In this document: positions 1 to 10,447 of the stretch, piece after piece
Layout of the letters: each line of letters opens with the position of its first letter
Numbering within the stretch: the first letter of the stretch is position 1
Origin: Gonocerus acuteangulatus
Lineage: Eukaryota; Arthropoda; Insecta; Hemiptera; Coreidae
Assembly: GCA_946811695.1 (NCBI GenBank)
Contig: OX328132.1
Span: 59,016,449 to 59,080,448, forward strand
Reading direction: 5' to 3'
DNA: 64,000 bases
Notes under the pieces: model-generated
Databases searched by the model: none
What the model was told of the DNA's origin: nothing
Seen by the model: only the letters and a program-made list of their open reading frames with translations
Translations under genes and position numbers: made by a program

Positions 1-46
1 TCCCGCTTATGAATCTAGCGCGCTAGCCACTAGACCACGGGAGACC
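1..46 (-). repeat. tRNA-Glu-like SINE head, cut by window edge
   Basis: On the minus strand the sequence reads like the 5' half of a glutamate tRNA. A box A match (TGGTCTAGTGG) is followed by a possible anticodon stem-loop with TTC in the anticodon position. The stem is imperfect and the base before the anticodon is A rather than the usual T. The rest, including any box B, lies off the left edge. The same anticodon-arm wording occurs in the SINEs near 1.3 kb and 57.2 kb, so a SINE head is more likely than a working tRNA gene. Confidence 0.5.
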
Positions 47-230
47 CCTAGTTGGTTGTTTTCGTAAAATTCAACAGTAAAATGAGTCGGATTGAGTAAT
101 TACCTCTTCTGTCCCCTGTGCCTTGTGACACCTAAAATATTGCTTTTATTCGAAAAATTTACATTTTTCACTAACGATTACAGTTATTAGTTTAACTTTT
201 TCAACCCCTTTACAAGTATCACTAGGATTA
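47..230. other. AT-rich sequence, nothing recognised
   Basis: No ORF, repeat or structured element was seen here. Confidence 0.5.
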
Positions 231-400
231 AGAAAGGAAACGCGCTAAGATGATGCAGTTTCTACGTGATGGTCTTGTTTTTAGCTCGGTTCCTCCCTCC
301 CTTCATAGGGAGGAACCCCACTTATAAGGTTGATCTCATGAAACAATCCGGATGTGCCGACTAGAAAATTTTGCGTTTCAGAACCCATTCAGTTGAAACA
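231..400 (-). repeat. Dispersed hairpin cassette (retrotransposon 3' region)
   Basis: This is one of about ten copies in the window. Its parts are GGAAACGCGCTAA, then a loop related to GATGACGCAGTTCCTGCG, then TTAGC(G)CGGTTCC, which is the inverted complement of the first part. Next come a TCCCTCC/GGGAGGA hairpin, the words CCGCTTATGAGGTTGACCTC and CCGGACGTGCCGACTAGAAA. In the copy at 30.9-32.8 kb the same words lie downstream of a retrotransposon ORF remnant, and the strand given follows that ORF. This copy is detached from any coding sequence. Confidence 0.65.
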
Positions 401-417
401 TTTTCTGCATGTTCATC

Positions 418-487
418 TTTCATCAAAACTAATATGTTGAAATTCATCAAAACTAATATGTCAACATTCATCAAAACTAATATGTTT
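418..487. repeat. 24-bp tandem repeat, 3 copies
   Basis: The word TCATCAAAACTAATATGT recurs at 24-bp spacing three times with little divergence. Confidence 0.85.
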
Positions 488-1290
488 TTACATACTCTGG
501 TTCAACAAGAGTTTCGTGCTTCAGAAATATTCCAGTACTAAACAAGTTATTAGAATGCCAAGTTCAGGAGAAATAAAGATCTGAATAATTTATTGCGAGC
601 CTGTTTTTATTTATTTTTTCAAATGAAGAACTTGGCTATTCCGCATGAATAATTTCAATTTAATTTGAAGCATTCCTCAGATACTTGGCAATAAAGAATT
701 GAAGAATGTGTAATTATGTATTTCATCAACTAGTCTATTTGGGATTATTTTTAGATTTATGGAATTTCTTATTGCGTGATTGCAATGATGAGGATAGCGT
801 GTTTCCTCCCTCACTCTTGGGAGAAATCTTCAGACGAGCAACGTCGACGTTTAATTAGAATTTCTCATTTTTTGTATTATCTAAATGGATTCAACCATAT
901 GTTTCATTTTATTTTATTTTATGTTTCTGTATGCCATTGTTTTATTTGAAGAAATAATCAAGATAAAAGATCACTTACTTATTTTCACTTTTTATTTGTT
1001 ATCTTTATAATTGACACCTCTTGAGAGCAGATATAGTTTCCTCATAAAAGTTGTAAACAATTGTTTTCCTTTAACTTAGTCTAGTTTATTGTAAAATTAT
1101 TCTTCTCACTGTTTTTTTTTTTTTTTCTCATCGAGGATACTTCCATCGTTTAATAACAAATTTACGCGCGTGTTTATTTGTTTTGTTGAAATAATTTGGT
1201 TCATTCAGATTGCTTTTGTTGAACTATTTTTATAAACGAACAATAATACCAAAACATAAACCCCCGGCAAGGTTGCCCGTTTCAGGAGGA
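488..1290. other. AT-rich sequence with a degraded hairpin cassette
   Basis: No coding potential was seen. At about 792-850 the words AGCGTGTTTCCTCCCTC and GGGAGAAA mark a decayed copy of the hairpin cassette. The rest is unique-looking AT-rich DNA with poly(T) runs. Confidence 0.5.
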
Positions 1291-1295
1291 AGTAA

Positions 1296-1473
1296 AACTA
1301 AGAGGGTGGCTATAGCACACTTAATTCTCATGCAGAAGATCCAGGTTCGAGTGCCGCTTAAGGCTGATTGACTTTTTTTAGGGAAAGGCTATCTTTAAAG
1401 AAATCCCTGCTCCACCTTGGGTGTTCATGAAGTGTGGTGACTTTTAGAGCCCCGCGAAATTAAAAAAAAAAAA
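1296..1473 (+). repeat. tRNA-derived SINE
   Basis: The head contains a box B match (GGTTCGAGTGCC) preceded by an anticodon-arm-like word ATTCTCATGCAG. The body has GGGAAAGGCT and CCCTGCTCCACCTTGGGTGTT, and it ends in GAGCCCCGCG followed by poly(A). The body and head match the SINE at 57.15-57.35 kb in the same order, which defines a family. Box A is damaged, so this copy is probably not transcribed by RNA polymerase III. Confidence 0.7.
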
Positions 1474-1509
1474 GTGAATATAAAACATATTTAAAATGTG
1501 TTAAATAAA

Positions 1510-1778
1510 TTTGGTAAATTCTCGCTCAATACCATCCAGTCATCGGAGTCAAGGTCAACGGTCTTCCTCGTCTGCAACATCTTGTTTGCTTTGCCATATT
1601 GCAGATTTTTGGGTATTCTTTCTGGGCCCATCCTGTCCCAACCATCTTAATCCTCACATTTTCCCTAATACCACGAGGTATTCCAGCTCCTCGAGTGTTA
1701 TACATTGGCTTGCCTGAAAATGCTCTGAATATCATTACCACGGCGCTAATGGCCACGCCATGGATTTTTCGATGTGCC

Positions 1779-1829
<51 letters not shown>
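1510..1829 (+). repeat. Retroposon with SINE-type 3' tail and 49-nt poly(A)
   Basis: The 3' end reads CGGCGCTAATGGCC, then GATGTGCCGT, then about 49 A residues. This tail is shared with copies near 33.9, 39.5, 50.4, 57.3 and 61.5 kb. The upstream body (1510-1720) differs from the tRNA-derived SINEs. Read on the minus strand it gives an open frame with PMYNTRGAGIPRGI and RRGRP. A similar pattern (PMC..W..YRIPRI) occurs on the minus strand next to the tail at 33.9 kb. I do not recognise the body. Two retroposon families sharing one 3' tail is the usual sign of a common LINE partner. Confidence 0.55.
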
Positions 1830-1832
<3 letters not shown>

Positions 1833-3919
1833 CAGACACCTACTTCCACCAGTCCTCTTTAGCTAATTTTCAAAATACACATATTACTGTACTTCCGAAT
1901 ATCATTTACACCGTGCCGTTGTCTACCGGTTCGGGGCAATGCAAATTAAATGGATAGTAAATTTGACGTGACGTTGCCTCCCCGCGATGGGAAGTTGACG
2001 TTACATAGAGCAATTTTTGCTGTATAGAAGTAATTTGCTTGTTCAGCAAGGTTACGTCGCTTTACACTTTGTCCGATTTCCCACTTTACACTTTGTCTGT
2101 TTTCGGCACCTTTGTTTTTAACCAGTTTTAGTTAAGCTATTCGTCGAAATACAACACAAGATTTACCAATCGTTGCATTAATTTTAAGCGAAAAGTAGAA
2201 CTGTAGTCCATATAGAAAACTATGGTCACCAAAATTATTCTTCATGTGACATTCTCAATAAGTTTTTCTTCGTTCATTTTCACTATTTTAATGACAGTGT
2301 TTCTTGATTTGTCAAAAAATCAATAAATGAAAACTAAATAAACACGTTGGACCATACTTATTAGATGTTTGTCATCCTTGGGTACATCTTCTAAAAGAGC
2401 CACGTCACCGTCAAGGTTGCCTGCGTTCAATTAAGCTATATTTTTTTAGGCTCCAGAAGAGGAATTTAAGGATGAGAAACAGCTAGAGTCATTTAAATAA
2501 ATGACAAGGTGTCCATTTCGTTTTGACTTATTGATCTTCTACATACACAAAAATTGTTAAATTGTTGGGCAGACTATTTCTATTGATATTTTAATGACCA
2601 AAAGTTTACCGGGATCATCATGCAGTGGACTATGGACTGGCACACAGTGACAGCGTAGGCCGGACATTCATTAATATCTCCGTTTCTAGTGGTCCTACGG
2701 TATTGCTCCTGGTGTCATTTTAAAGAAAATCCAATATTCTATTTAACTACATTATTAGCAATTGTTAAGCAATTACACACGTTACGATATAAATTTGTAC
2801 ATACATTTTATTTTTTTCATAAGTTCACAAACGAAAAACTAAATCTATAAACAAAAATATATCTAGTCGTAAAAATTAAAAGGAATCGATTTATTTAATA
2901 TAGTAATGAGAATTTTAAGCTGGAATACATAATATTTCTCAAATTTCAAATGTTATTATTTTTATTATTTATAACGAGCATTTTCAGATTTGAATGTGTA
3001 TTGTTCTTTTTTAAACGGAATCCGTTTTTGTCAAATCTAGTGATCTAGTAGGTGTATCTGGAATGGATGAAGATATTCTTGAGAATATACCTCTAAAAAA
3101 ATTATGTCCCTGTTAATCCATTCTTGATCCAAAGATCTATTTATAGCATTCCATTTAAATTGAAAATTTAGCACCATTCCCTTAATTTCTACAGAAAACC
3201 AAATAAGTTAGTCCATTTTTCCAAAGCTGTGTCAAAATCCTTAAAATTAATATTGTTGGAGGTAAAATATTGAATTATATCTTCATTTGAGTCAATTTCC
3301 ATTGTGTCGAGGCGCGAGACAACATCAGAATGATTCCTAGTAAAGAGGATAAACGGAAGCAACCACTAATATGATTAATAAAGGTGCGCAGGTATTAATA
3401 GAAAAAATAAAATATCTACTCAATAGGCAAGTTTAGGCAAGATCTGGCAACGCTGTAAATTAGACAATATACTCCTAAAAGTCGTATTTTTTTTTCCTTT
3501 TTTTTTGGCAGATACCGGCGATTTACGAATTCATTTAAATTTCTTTTTCTTCTTCGTGATGTAAAAAAAAATAAATAAGGAAATTTTGAAAAACCTTTTA
3601 TACCAGTTTATGATTAATTACAGGTATAATAATCTGAATGTGTACTAGAAGCAAAAATAATTTATAAAATAACAGTACACGACCAATTAAGTAAGCTAAG
3701 GTGTTTTTCGACATAGCAATTATAACCAGGCTTTATGTAAAAACCAAGGCAACAATATGGCTAAAAATCATTCTGGTCAATAGAAAAGGGGTTATTTGGT
3801 ACTAACAATACAATCAAAATCCCAAATTAAAAAGTTTATTTTTTCCCCCAATGGCCAACATTACAATGTGATCGCCCCACTGTGACGTCAAATTATTTTT
3901 TTCGAGATACCTTAACGTC

Positions 3920-3920
<1 letters not shown>
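1830..3920. other. AT-rich intergenic sequence
   Basis: Nothing was recognised. The only ORFs are short and low in complexity. A slightly GC-richer island at about 2590-2710 gave no family assignment. Confidence 0.5.

Positions 3921-3921
<1 letters not shown>

Positions 3922-3988
<67 letters not shown>
3922..3988. repeat. (TA)n microsatellite
   Basis: About 33 uninterrupted TA units. Confidence 0.95.
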
Positions 3989-3989
<1 letters not shown>

Positions 3990-4306
3990 TGATCGCTATG
4001 TTCGTTTCTTGGGCTCATCATATCCAAGCACCATCCCTACTGACAGGACTAACGCAGCCCAATGCTCAGTTAAGACTAAGGATAAGAACGCCAGCCTAGT
4101 CTTATTTACAAAAACATTTCCGATAAGCTAATCTTATCTCGGTATCAGAAACAGACATTTACAGCTCCAGGACGCCATGGCTCCGTTCTGACTCACCTCA
4201 AGTGGTAACATGATTCTGGCAGGCCGTGGTGCTGCTGGTGCGCTATCGAAGAAGGAAAATCCCTTTACTCTATTAATGGCTCCACACCTAAAATCATATA
4301 TATATA
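3989..4306. other. Sequence upstream of the Penelope-like remnant
   Basis: It is GC-richer than its surroundings but lacks an open frame leading into the reverse transcriptase. A short (TA)n run ends immediately before the coding homology, so the element is probably truncated there. Confidence 0.4.
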
Positions 4307-5365
4307 TTGTGGCTCAGATACGTAGACGACGTATTAGTAGTCTGGCAGCATGGTCCTGAAGAATTAAAAAAGTTCCTAAGCTTTCTGAATGCTTCCCACC
4401 CATCAATCAATTTTACAATGGAAGAAGAGAAGGATGGAAAGCTTCCATTTTTGGATCTTCTGATCATCAAGGAACCAGGCGGCGGATTGGGACATACAGT
4501 CTACAGGAAACCTACATCTACCGGACGATATCTGCATGCTGAATCCCACCACCACCCAGCGCAGAAGAGAGGAGTTGTGCAGACTCTGACTCACAGGGCT
4601 TTCGAATTATGTAGCAACGAAGCCTACCTGGATAAAGAACTCGCTTTCCTCAAGAACGACCTCAAGTCTAACGGCTATGCAACAAGGGAAGTAGATAGAG
4701 CAGTCAGTCGTATTAAAAAGAAAAAACAAAAAGAAATTGTTGAGACACAAAATGAAGAACTGGGTCACAGAGTATCGCTGCCATACGTCCGAGGGATAAG
4801 TGAGAAGATAGGCAGACTGTTCATAAGTCGAGGAGTAGACGTCGCTTTTCGACCTTTGGATAAAATAGGCGACTGGCTAGGATCGGCAAAAGATAAACAT
4901 AAAGACAAAGGCGTTTATCTTCTCCCTTGCGACTGTGGGACAGTCTACGTAGGACAGACGGGGAAGAAAATAGCCACTAGAATAGGCCAACATTGCGCTG
5001 ACTACCGCCTGAGACGCACAAAAATGTCTGCCGTTGCAAGACATGGTGAAGAATGTCCCAGGCAAATGCTTTTTGACGAAGCCAGAGTCCTAGCCAAAGA
5101 AGACAATTGTCAAAGAAGGCTAGTAAGAGAGGCTGTCGAAATATTCAAGCAACCTAAGACTCTGAACAGAGATGAAGGTGTCATTCTACATCCTACATGG
5201 AAACCCGTTCTCAGAACTATTGAAGGAAAATCGGGTGGGAGAATACAAGCTAGCGCAAAGAAGCAAGACGTAGAACAGTCTCAAAGCAGTCCCATCGGCT
5301 CTACTCTATGTCAACAGGCCTCGGTACAACAATGCACATCTGAAACTTGCCATATGGCAATGTGA
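4307..5365 (+). CDS. Penelope-like element: end of reverse transcriptase plus GIY-YIG endonuclease (5'-truncated)
   Basis: The open frame codes for 352 residues. It opens at the catalytic reverse transcriptase box (LRYVDDVLVVW, about residues 3-13), so all upstream polymerase motifs are missing. Next come the thumb-like words FTMEEEKDGKLPFLDLLI and YRKPTSTGRYLH (residues 37-95) and a basic KKKKQK linker (about 138-143). The GIY-YIG domain covers about residues 205-300: VYLLPC...VYVGQTGKK, then ATRIGQH, ending with NRDEG...HPTW. A final ~45 residues are polar and unstructured. In Penelope-like elements this polyprotein carries out target-primed reverse transcription, with the GIY-YIG domain as nickase. 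The frame is free of stops, so the insertion or its decay is fairly recent. The first codon of the frame is TTG and is not a true start. An inverted Penelope tail follows downstream. Confidence 0.9.
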   Translation: MWLRYVDDVLVVWQHGPEELKKFLSFLNASHPSINFTMEEEKDGKLPFLDLLIIKEPGGGLGHTVYRKPTSTGRYLHAESHHHPAQKRGVVQTLTHRAFELCSNEAYLDKELAFLKNDLKSNGYATREVDRAVSRIKKKKQKEIVETQNEELGHRVSLPYVRGISEKIGRLFISRGVDVAFRPLDKIGDWLGSAKDKHKDKGVYLLPCDCGTVYVGQTGKKIATRIGQHCADYRLRRTKMSAVARHGEECPRQMLFDEARVLAKEDNCQRRLVREAVEIFKQPKTLNRDEGVILHPTWKPVLRTIEGKSGGRIQASAKKQDVEQSQSSPIGSTLCQQASVQQCTSETCHMAM

Positions 5366-5429
5366 TCAATCGAATATATAGGTTATTAAAAAATAACAAG
5401 TATACAAAAAATTTAAAGCCATGGACCGT

Positions 5430-5459
5430 CTGAAGAAGCAGAATGTGATTTCTGCGAAA
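5430..5459 (+). ncRNA. Hammerhead-ribozyme-like core in Penelope tail
   Basis: CTGAAGA (5430-5436) fits the CUGANGA core. One A follows, then a 6-bp stem (GCAGAA with TTCTGC) closing a 6-nt loop, then GAAA (5456-5459). Hammerheads in Penelope-like elements are established knowledge. The extra A between core and stem is not canonical, and I could not define stems I and III, so activity is uncertain. The copy at 38.5 kb keeps the same geometry with paired changes in the stem. Confidence 0.45.
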
Positions 5460-5552
5460 TATTACGCAAATAAATCGACCGCTGGAGAATGCCGTATTAA
5501 CACAAATAATTCTCCCCAGCGAAGAAACCTCAAAAATAATATATATATATAT

Positions 5553-5745
5553 ATATATTACTTGTTCTTATTTCTTTCGATGGCAGGGGGTCCATAAAGT
5601 AAATAAACTACTTTATTTAAAATCTTTGCCCGACATGATGTTTCGTCGCACCTCATCAGGGGCTTTGCTTGTAAGAAGGCCTCTCGTCATGTTCTCACTT
5701 GCGCGTCAGGCATAATACTGACGCGCAAATGAGAACATGATTGAT
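5553..5745 (-). mobile_element. Penelope-like 3' tail fragment, inverted
   Basis: On the minus strand CTGATGA (5653-5659), a very short stem and CGAAAC (GAAA at 5641-5644) form a more canonical hammerhead-type core. AT-rich sequence related to TAAATAAAGTAGTTTATT follows. It faces the plus-strand element tail to tail across a (TA)n run. Inverted partial copies are common for Penelope-like insertions. Confidence 0.45.
5688..5739. repeat. 22-bp-arm hairpin, 8-nt loop
   Basis: The arms 5688-5709 and 5718-5739 are complementary except for one position. The loop is GCATAATA. It lies at the edge of the inverted Penelope fragment and may mark a strand switch during insertion. Confidence 0.9.
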
Positions 5746-7027
5746 TCGATGCTATGAGTACTTGGTTTCGAATCAAAAGTATCGATTACCTACTCGTATT
5801 TACTAGAATCAGAATGTCCCTAAGCATCATTAGTCATTAAAAAATTCCATCTTCAACCACATTGGATTTGTGCGTAGAGCGAGCACGCAAATGTTACCAG
5901 GCATACTGCAATAAGAGATTAACATCCTGCACATCGCTCATTCTTCCTATGAATGGATCTTCAGTCATCCCATTGTTCGGGCTCTTTAAGAAATACTTTT
6001 CACTCTTCAACTGAAGACGTGACGCGTCTTATTGTGCTATTCTTGTCAATGAGTCATAATCTCACCTCGAATGTACTGTTAGAGGCAGAACAGCAGAACA
6101 TTAGAGCTCTCGCCGCGAGGATTCAAGGGAGCGGCATAACTCCAAGGCCACACGCTTTCCAATCAACGCTTCCATGTTTGTCCTACGTGAGTGTGTCCAA
6201 TCAGTCGCTGTTAAGGGAATGTTTAAAATTGTTCTCTCGTTCGGCCCCTAGCGAATCTCTCATTCCGATTGCTGAGTGAAGCAATCCTAACAACACAGTA
6301 ATAAAAAAAACATGCTTCCCTCAAGGGTTGCGCAAACTGTTCCTATTCAACCAAAACTATGAACATAGAATAAATAATAATAATTAAGAAGATTATTGAT
6401 ATAATTTATACCATAGTACCAAATCCGGAAAGAATACGCCGGTACTCTAATGAACTGCAGTTATTATCTTCACAAATGGATTGATTTCAAACAGAAAAGT
6501 AAGAGTCAAAAAATATCTCAAGGTACCGGACGGGTTCATTATATTTTCTCGGCACGCAGAAATGCTCAATTTTGCTAGAATCATTAGGCAATAGCAGCTC
6601 ATAAATAAAAAGAAAAAAATCAAATGTGTAAATATTTTTAATTGTTTGGAAATATCCCCAAGTAAATATTAATACCATGCGACCGGACATACCCCATCCC
6701 CATAATAATTATTTTAGAATGAAAGCAACATTTTATTAATGTTCCCATATAATCATCGATGCAATATAATAGATACATAAAATGACTCCTGTTAGAATTC
6801 ATATTTTCTATGCTAACAGGCCTTATTATTTCGACCAATGCTCTCATCCCCAAAACAACAGCATACTTACAAATCATGGAGGAACTGGTCAAGACGCGCA
6901 ACAAGCGGTACTACTTATTTATTTTTATTTGATACCGCCAGAATAGTTAATACATTGTTAAATGAACGTCCGTACTAAAATAAAAATAGATAAATAACAC
7001 CAGACTTTATTGCAGGAATCTGAACCA
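5746..7027. other. Intergenic sequence with one unrecognised ORF and a diverged dispersed repeat
   Basis: A 108-codon plus-strand ORF at 5953-6279 lies in a moderately GC-rich patch. It has no recognisable motif, so I do not call it a gene. At about 6630-6720 the words ATTTTTAATTGT.TGGAAATAT and CCCATAATAATTA recur, diverged, at about 21.70-21.77 kb. That indicates an old dispersed repeat. Confidence 0.4.
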
Positions 7028-7035
7028 TTGTAATA

Positions 7036-7325
7036 CATGGACGTATATAAGGGGGGCTGAGGGGGCTGCAGCCCCTCCCCCCCCCCCGAAATTTTGAGTT
7101 GATCGGTAAAATTTCATAAAATCCTTAAAAATAAATTAAATAAAATCATTTAGTTCATCAAAAATATTCCATTTTGGGTGTAATAGCGTTTTAGTTGGCT
7201 AAAACTCTTCCAAGATCTAAATCCTTAGTATTCCATACACCGGAAATGGTCTCAGCCTCCCCCCCCCCCCCCCCCCCCGAAGTTTTCCCAGCCCCCTCCG
7301 AAATTATTTTCTATATACGCCCATG
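7036..7325. mobile_element. hAT-type MITE, family M1, copy a
   Basis: This 290-bp element has inverted ends CATGGRCGTATATA and TATATACGCCCATG. It is flanked by a perfect 8-bp target duplication TTGTAATA (7028-7035 and 7326-7333). The 8-bp duplication and CA...TG ends fit the hAT superfamily. Near both ends are long G or C tracts (GGGGGCTGCAGCCCC and an 18-C run). It has no coding capacity. Confidence 0.9.
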
Positions 7326-7333
7326 TTGTAATA

Positions 7334-8629
7334 ATTAAAAATATTTGTTCACTACAATTAATCTGCTCATCTTCCAGATATTATTTTCAGTTTAAATACA
7401 TTAAAAGGAAGTGAAATACAATTATAGGATTTCACACTGACCGGAATATTGTAGTGTTGTATACCTTTTGCGGCAGGAGTACTCTCTCCTGGGCATAGAC
7501 GAAACGTCAGACGCGTTGTCAAAATGTGCCTACCTAGTAAAACATTGTTTGTATATATGTACAGAATGCATGTATTTTATGTCGAAAAGACATATTTTGA
7601 GGGGCCTTTTTAGATACATTCGATAAAGCATTGAAGACAATTTTCAGACGTTTTTTATGAGCAGTCAAGAGTGAAGTCAAGTTTGCTCTATTTTTTCTAC
7701 CCACTATTTGAATAGGCAGATGTGATTACGGTGGAGGCGTAATCGGGTGTAATGCTGAGCAAGGATTCATCTCATGTTCTATCAGACCTGTTTTACCAAC
7801 CACTTGTCTAGAAGGATATGAGGCGTATTCAGTCATGGACATAGTTGGTTGTAATGTTGAGCCAGGAGTGATCATAAGTTCAAGCATACCTTGTTCCCCT
7901 ACCACTTGTCTAGAATGATATGAAAGTATTGAGATTAGGTTGAAGACATAATCGGGTGTATCGCTGATTTTGCAGAGATCTCATCATCGAATTAGATCAG
8001 ACATGGTCTACCAAAAACTTGGCTGAAACGGGGGATACCCCACCCGGTGTATTCAGATTACGCTGAGGCCATATTCTAGACTATCGCGGTTTCATTTTTG
8101 GTTCCTGTTTGAAACTATAAAAATTTAGCAGCGACTGCTGTTGTAGCAGAACACGAGCTGTATATTGGAGTGATGGGGGTTGTGAAGGTCTCCTGGGACG
8201 TGACCCCCTTTACTCCCACTTCACTTTCATCTCTCTGTCAAACAAGTTTTTGTCATGAGGGGATGAAGATGCAAGCATTCAATCATTTTTGAAGGATAGT
8301 GACAAGTTTTCAACGCCACACGACGCGGAAAGTACACTGGATTCAAACTATGTTGAACCAATTTCAGGAAGCATTGTTGATTTTAGAATTCATATTTCTA
8401 ATAGTTTATCAAAATATAGTTAACACTGACGGATGCTTTGTTGTTGATTTGTGTTGTAAAGTATGAATGACATTATTTGCAAAGCAAAAAACGTCTGCAA
8501 ATCATGAATGTGGGCCAATGATCGGTCTTTGGCGTGTAAAATGTCAAAAAACATTAATGTCTGTTTTTGTTGGATTGCGAGAATATAAATTCCCATAAAC
8601 CTGTATTAATCAAATTAACTCAAATTATG
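7334..8629. other. Intergenic sequence, no gene seen
   Basis: No ORF of note. A CATAGACGAAACGTC word at about 7493-7507 resembles the 3' half of the Penelope-tail core but lacks a CUGANGA partner. From 7720 to 8000 some short words recur (CCACTTGTCTAGAA) about 115 bp apart, a possible two-copy degenerate repeat. Confidence 0.4.
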
Positions 8630-9120
8630 CCAAATGCTGCCTCTGCGATCTTTAAGCTGTTCTTGAGCTCTAGGCAATAAACGATAATCTTCGCAATCTT
8701 CTATGGCTAATAAAAAATACTGGCAATTCTTCTCTGCAATCTTCGCGTTGTTCTTGTGGTCTGGATAATAATCCATACTGCCAACCTCTCTCTGTGAAAT
8801 CTTAAACATTTTCGTGCGCTTCGAGTAATAGAAGATACTGCCAACTCCTCTCTCTTCTATCTTCGAGCTGCCCTTGTACTCAGAGTATTAGACAATACTT
8901 GCAACTCCTCTCTGTGCAATCTTCGCGTTGTTCCTGTGGTCTGGGTAATAATCCGTACTGCCAACTACTGTCTGTGCAATCTTCAAACCTTTCGTGCGCT
9001 TAGAGTAAAAGAAGATTCTGCCAACTCCCATTTGTATGTGTGCATTGTGTATTTGAAGATACTGTCTGATACTGCTCTGGATAATAAAAAACACACACTG
9101 CCAACTGTGCCCCTCGAGAA
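8630..9120. repeat. ~60-bp minisatellite with 180-bp higher-order period
   Basis: About eight units contain the word CTGCCAACTCCTCTCTGTG, with starts near 8778, 8839, 8898, 8957 and 9018. A distinctive unit (GTGGTCTGG.TAATAATCC) recurs 180 bp apart (8756 and 8936), so three 60-mers form a higher-order unit. The short ORFs here are artefacts of the repeat. Confidence 0.85.
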
Positions 9121-9793
9121 TCTGATAATACTCTTGTGATAATACCATTAAAGAAAAGCATAGTAGATCTGCAAGAGCTTATGGGTTGTCTTCAAATATA
9201 TTTTCAGTCTTTTATATTTTTTAAGCTTATTGCGACATATATCTGGATTTTTCTATCATTGCGGATTGACATGGGGTGGTGTGATTAAAACGAAGTGTCT
9301 ACCTAGTAGAGACTACGGTGTAGTTTTAGCTTCAACTCAGATTGATGTGATTAAAGAAAGGCTACCACTCCGTAGTTGCAACTACCCTGGATGGAGTGGT
9401 AGCTGGAAAAACCGAAGCTACAACTACGGGGTAGATACAACTACCCTGTAGTAGTATCTAACTTCCATGCTGGAACGGGTCGACCCTTTCCTATCCATAC
9501 AGGTTTTAATTCCTGTTTTCATTAGTACTCTTCCTTGTCAGTCTCTGCTAGGCATATATTCATTCTTGTCCTTGAGCAGTAGTTAAGTTGTCCAATATGT
9601 AATCTTCATCTGAAGATGAAAAATTACCTGATAAGAAACCTCTAGATAGAGATTTGTTGTATAAAAAATTATATTGATTAAATAAACAAAATGAGTACCT
9701 AATGTACAACTTGATTTATTATACAAATTATATTGAATCAAAGATACTAATTAATTAGGCGTTAGGCATTCTGATAATTTTAAGATAAAAAGG

Positions 9794-10008
9794 CTAACAT
9801 TTTATTTCGCTTTTCTTCTCCACGAAATTTTGTTGCAACAGGTTAAGTTCCTCAAAATGTAAAGGGTCTTTAAGATTTTTAGCTATATTATATGCAGTAC
9901 AGCATAGCTCATTACTAGTTTTGGTATTCTTTCAAGTGATAAATTTACACAATTGCCAAGAATTGAGAACCTTTGTTTCAGTAGCCTAAAAACACGTTCT
10001 ATATCCAC
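9794..10008 (-). pseudogene. PIF/Harbinger transposase C-terminus, frameshifted
   Basis: The minus-strand translation starts VDIERVFRLLKQRF, which contains the last acidic residue of the DDE triad (E of ERVF). It continues with SLERIPKLVMSYAVLH. The family hallmark AVLHNIAK is broken after LH by what looks like a 2-bp AT insertion. Reading on in the shifted frame gives NIAKNLKDP and about 25 further residues to a stop at 9794-9796. Active enzymes of this family excise and insert the transposon in a cut-and-paste reaction. This copy lacks the first two catalytic aspartates and is dead. Confidence 0.8.
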
Positions 10009-10160
10009 AGCCCCCCCAAATTTAATTTGATTTAATCGGTAATAATGCGTCAAAAATTAATTTAATAATATCACTTAGTCCAGAAAAAATAAATTTGTTT
10101 GGGCGTAAACGAGCACCAAACTCCGCGTTAGCCAAAAATTATTTCCTAGATACGTCCCGG
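10009..10160. mobile_element. M1 MITE fragment, copy d (old, truncated)
   Basis: It begins in the C-rich subterminal tract (CAGCCCCCCCAAATTT) and carries the M1 words AATCGGTAA.AATG and CACTTAGT. It ends with a decayed TAGATACGTCCCGG in place of TATATACGCCCATG. It sits inside the Harbinger transposase, so it inserted after that element. Confidence 0.65.
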
Positions 10161-10447
10161 CACCAAAGTAATAATTAAAATAGTAATAATCCTGATCTTA
10201 AAGAATATCTGACAAAAGTGAAGTCTGCTCCTCCTGAGACTTCAAGAAAACGAAGATATAACTACACCTAGGTAGTTGTAGCTTCTCTTTTATCCCACCA
10301 AGAATGAAGTTGTAACTACCTCTTCGGGAAAACCGAGATATATCTACAGGGGGTAGTTGTAGGACCGGTTTAATCACACCAAAGGTAGTTACAATTTTCA
10401 AATACTGAAGTGGTAGCATCAACTCCGTTTTAATCACACCACCCATG

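Larger units (their letters stand above)
4307..5552 (+). mobile_element. Penelope-like element, 5'-truncated copy with 3' tail
   Basis: It comprises the coding remnant plus a ~180-bp 3' region. The tail holds the hammerhead-like core at 5430-5459 and an inverted pair (CGCTGGAGAAT and ATTCTCCCCAGCG) at about 5479-5521. The palindromic insertion at 38.35-38.63 kb has the same elements in the same order. A (TA)n tract at about 5539-5558 ends the copy. No target duplication was identified. Confidence 0.75.
9274..10444 (-). mobile_element. Degraded PIF/Harbinger transposon
   Basis: Inverted ends GGGTGGTGTGATTAAAACG lie at 9274 and, complemented, at 10444. ATG follows directly on both outer flanks, a candidate 3-bp target duplication, although this superfamily usually prefers TWA. 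Subterminal zones on both sides are packed with GTAGTTG(T/C)A(G/A)C-type repeats. Inside is a minus-strand transposase remnant with the family-specific C-terminal motif. An N-terminal scrap (SLLSDIL) may lie near 10.2 kb. The middle of the transposase is lost and replaced by a MITE fragment. Confidence 0.75.

Noticed and set aside
1..46. Functional tRNA-Glu gene
   Set aside because: Only the 5' half is in the window, the anticodon arm is imperfect, and the same wording recurs in SINEs.
1526..1862. Poly-phenylalanine and poly-lysine ORFs
   Set aside because: The ORFs run through the 49-nt poly(A) of a retroposon. Only the non-poly(A) part is discussed, as an unrecognised body.
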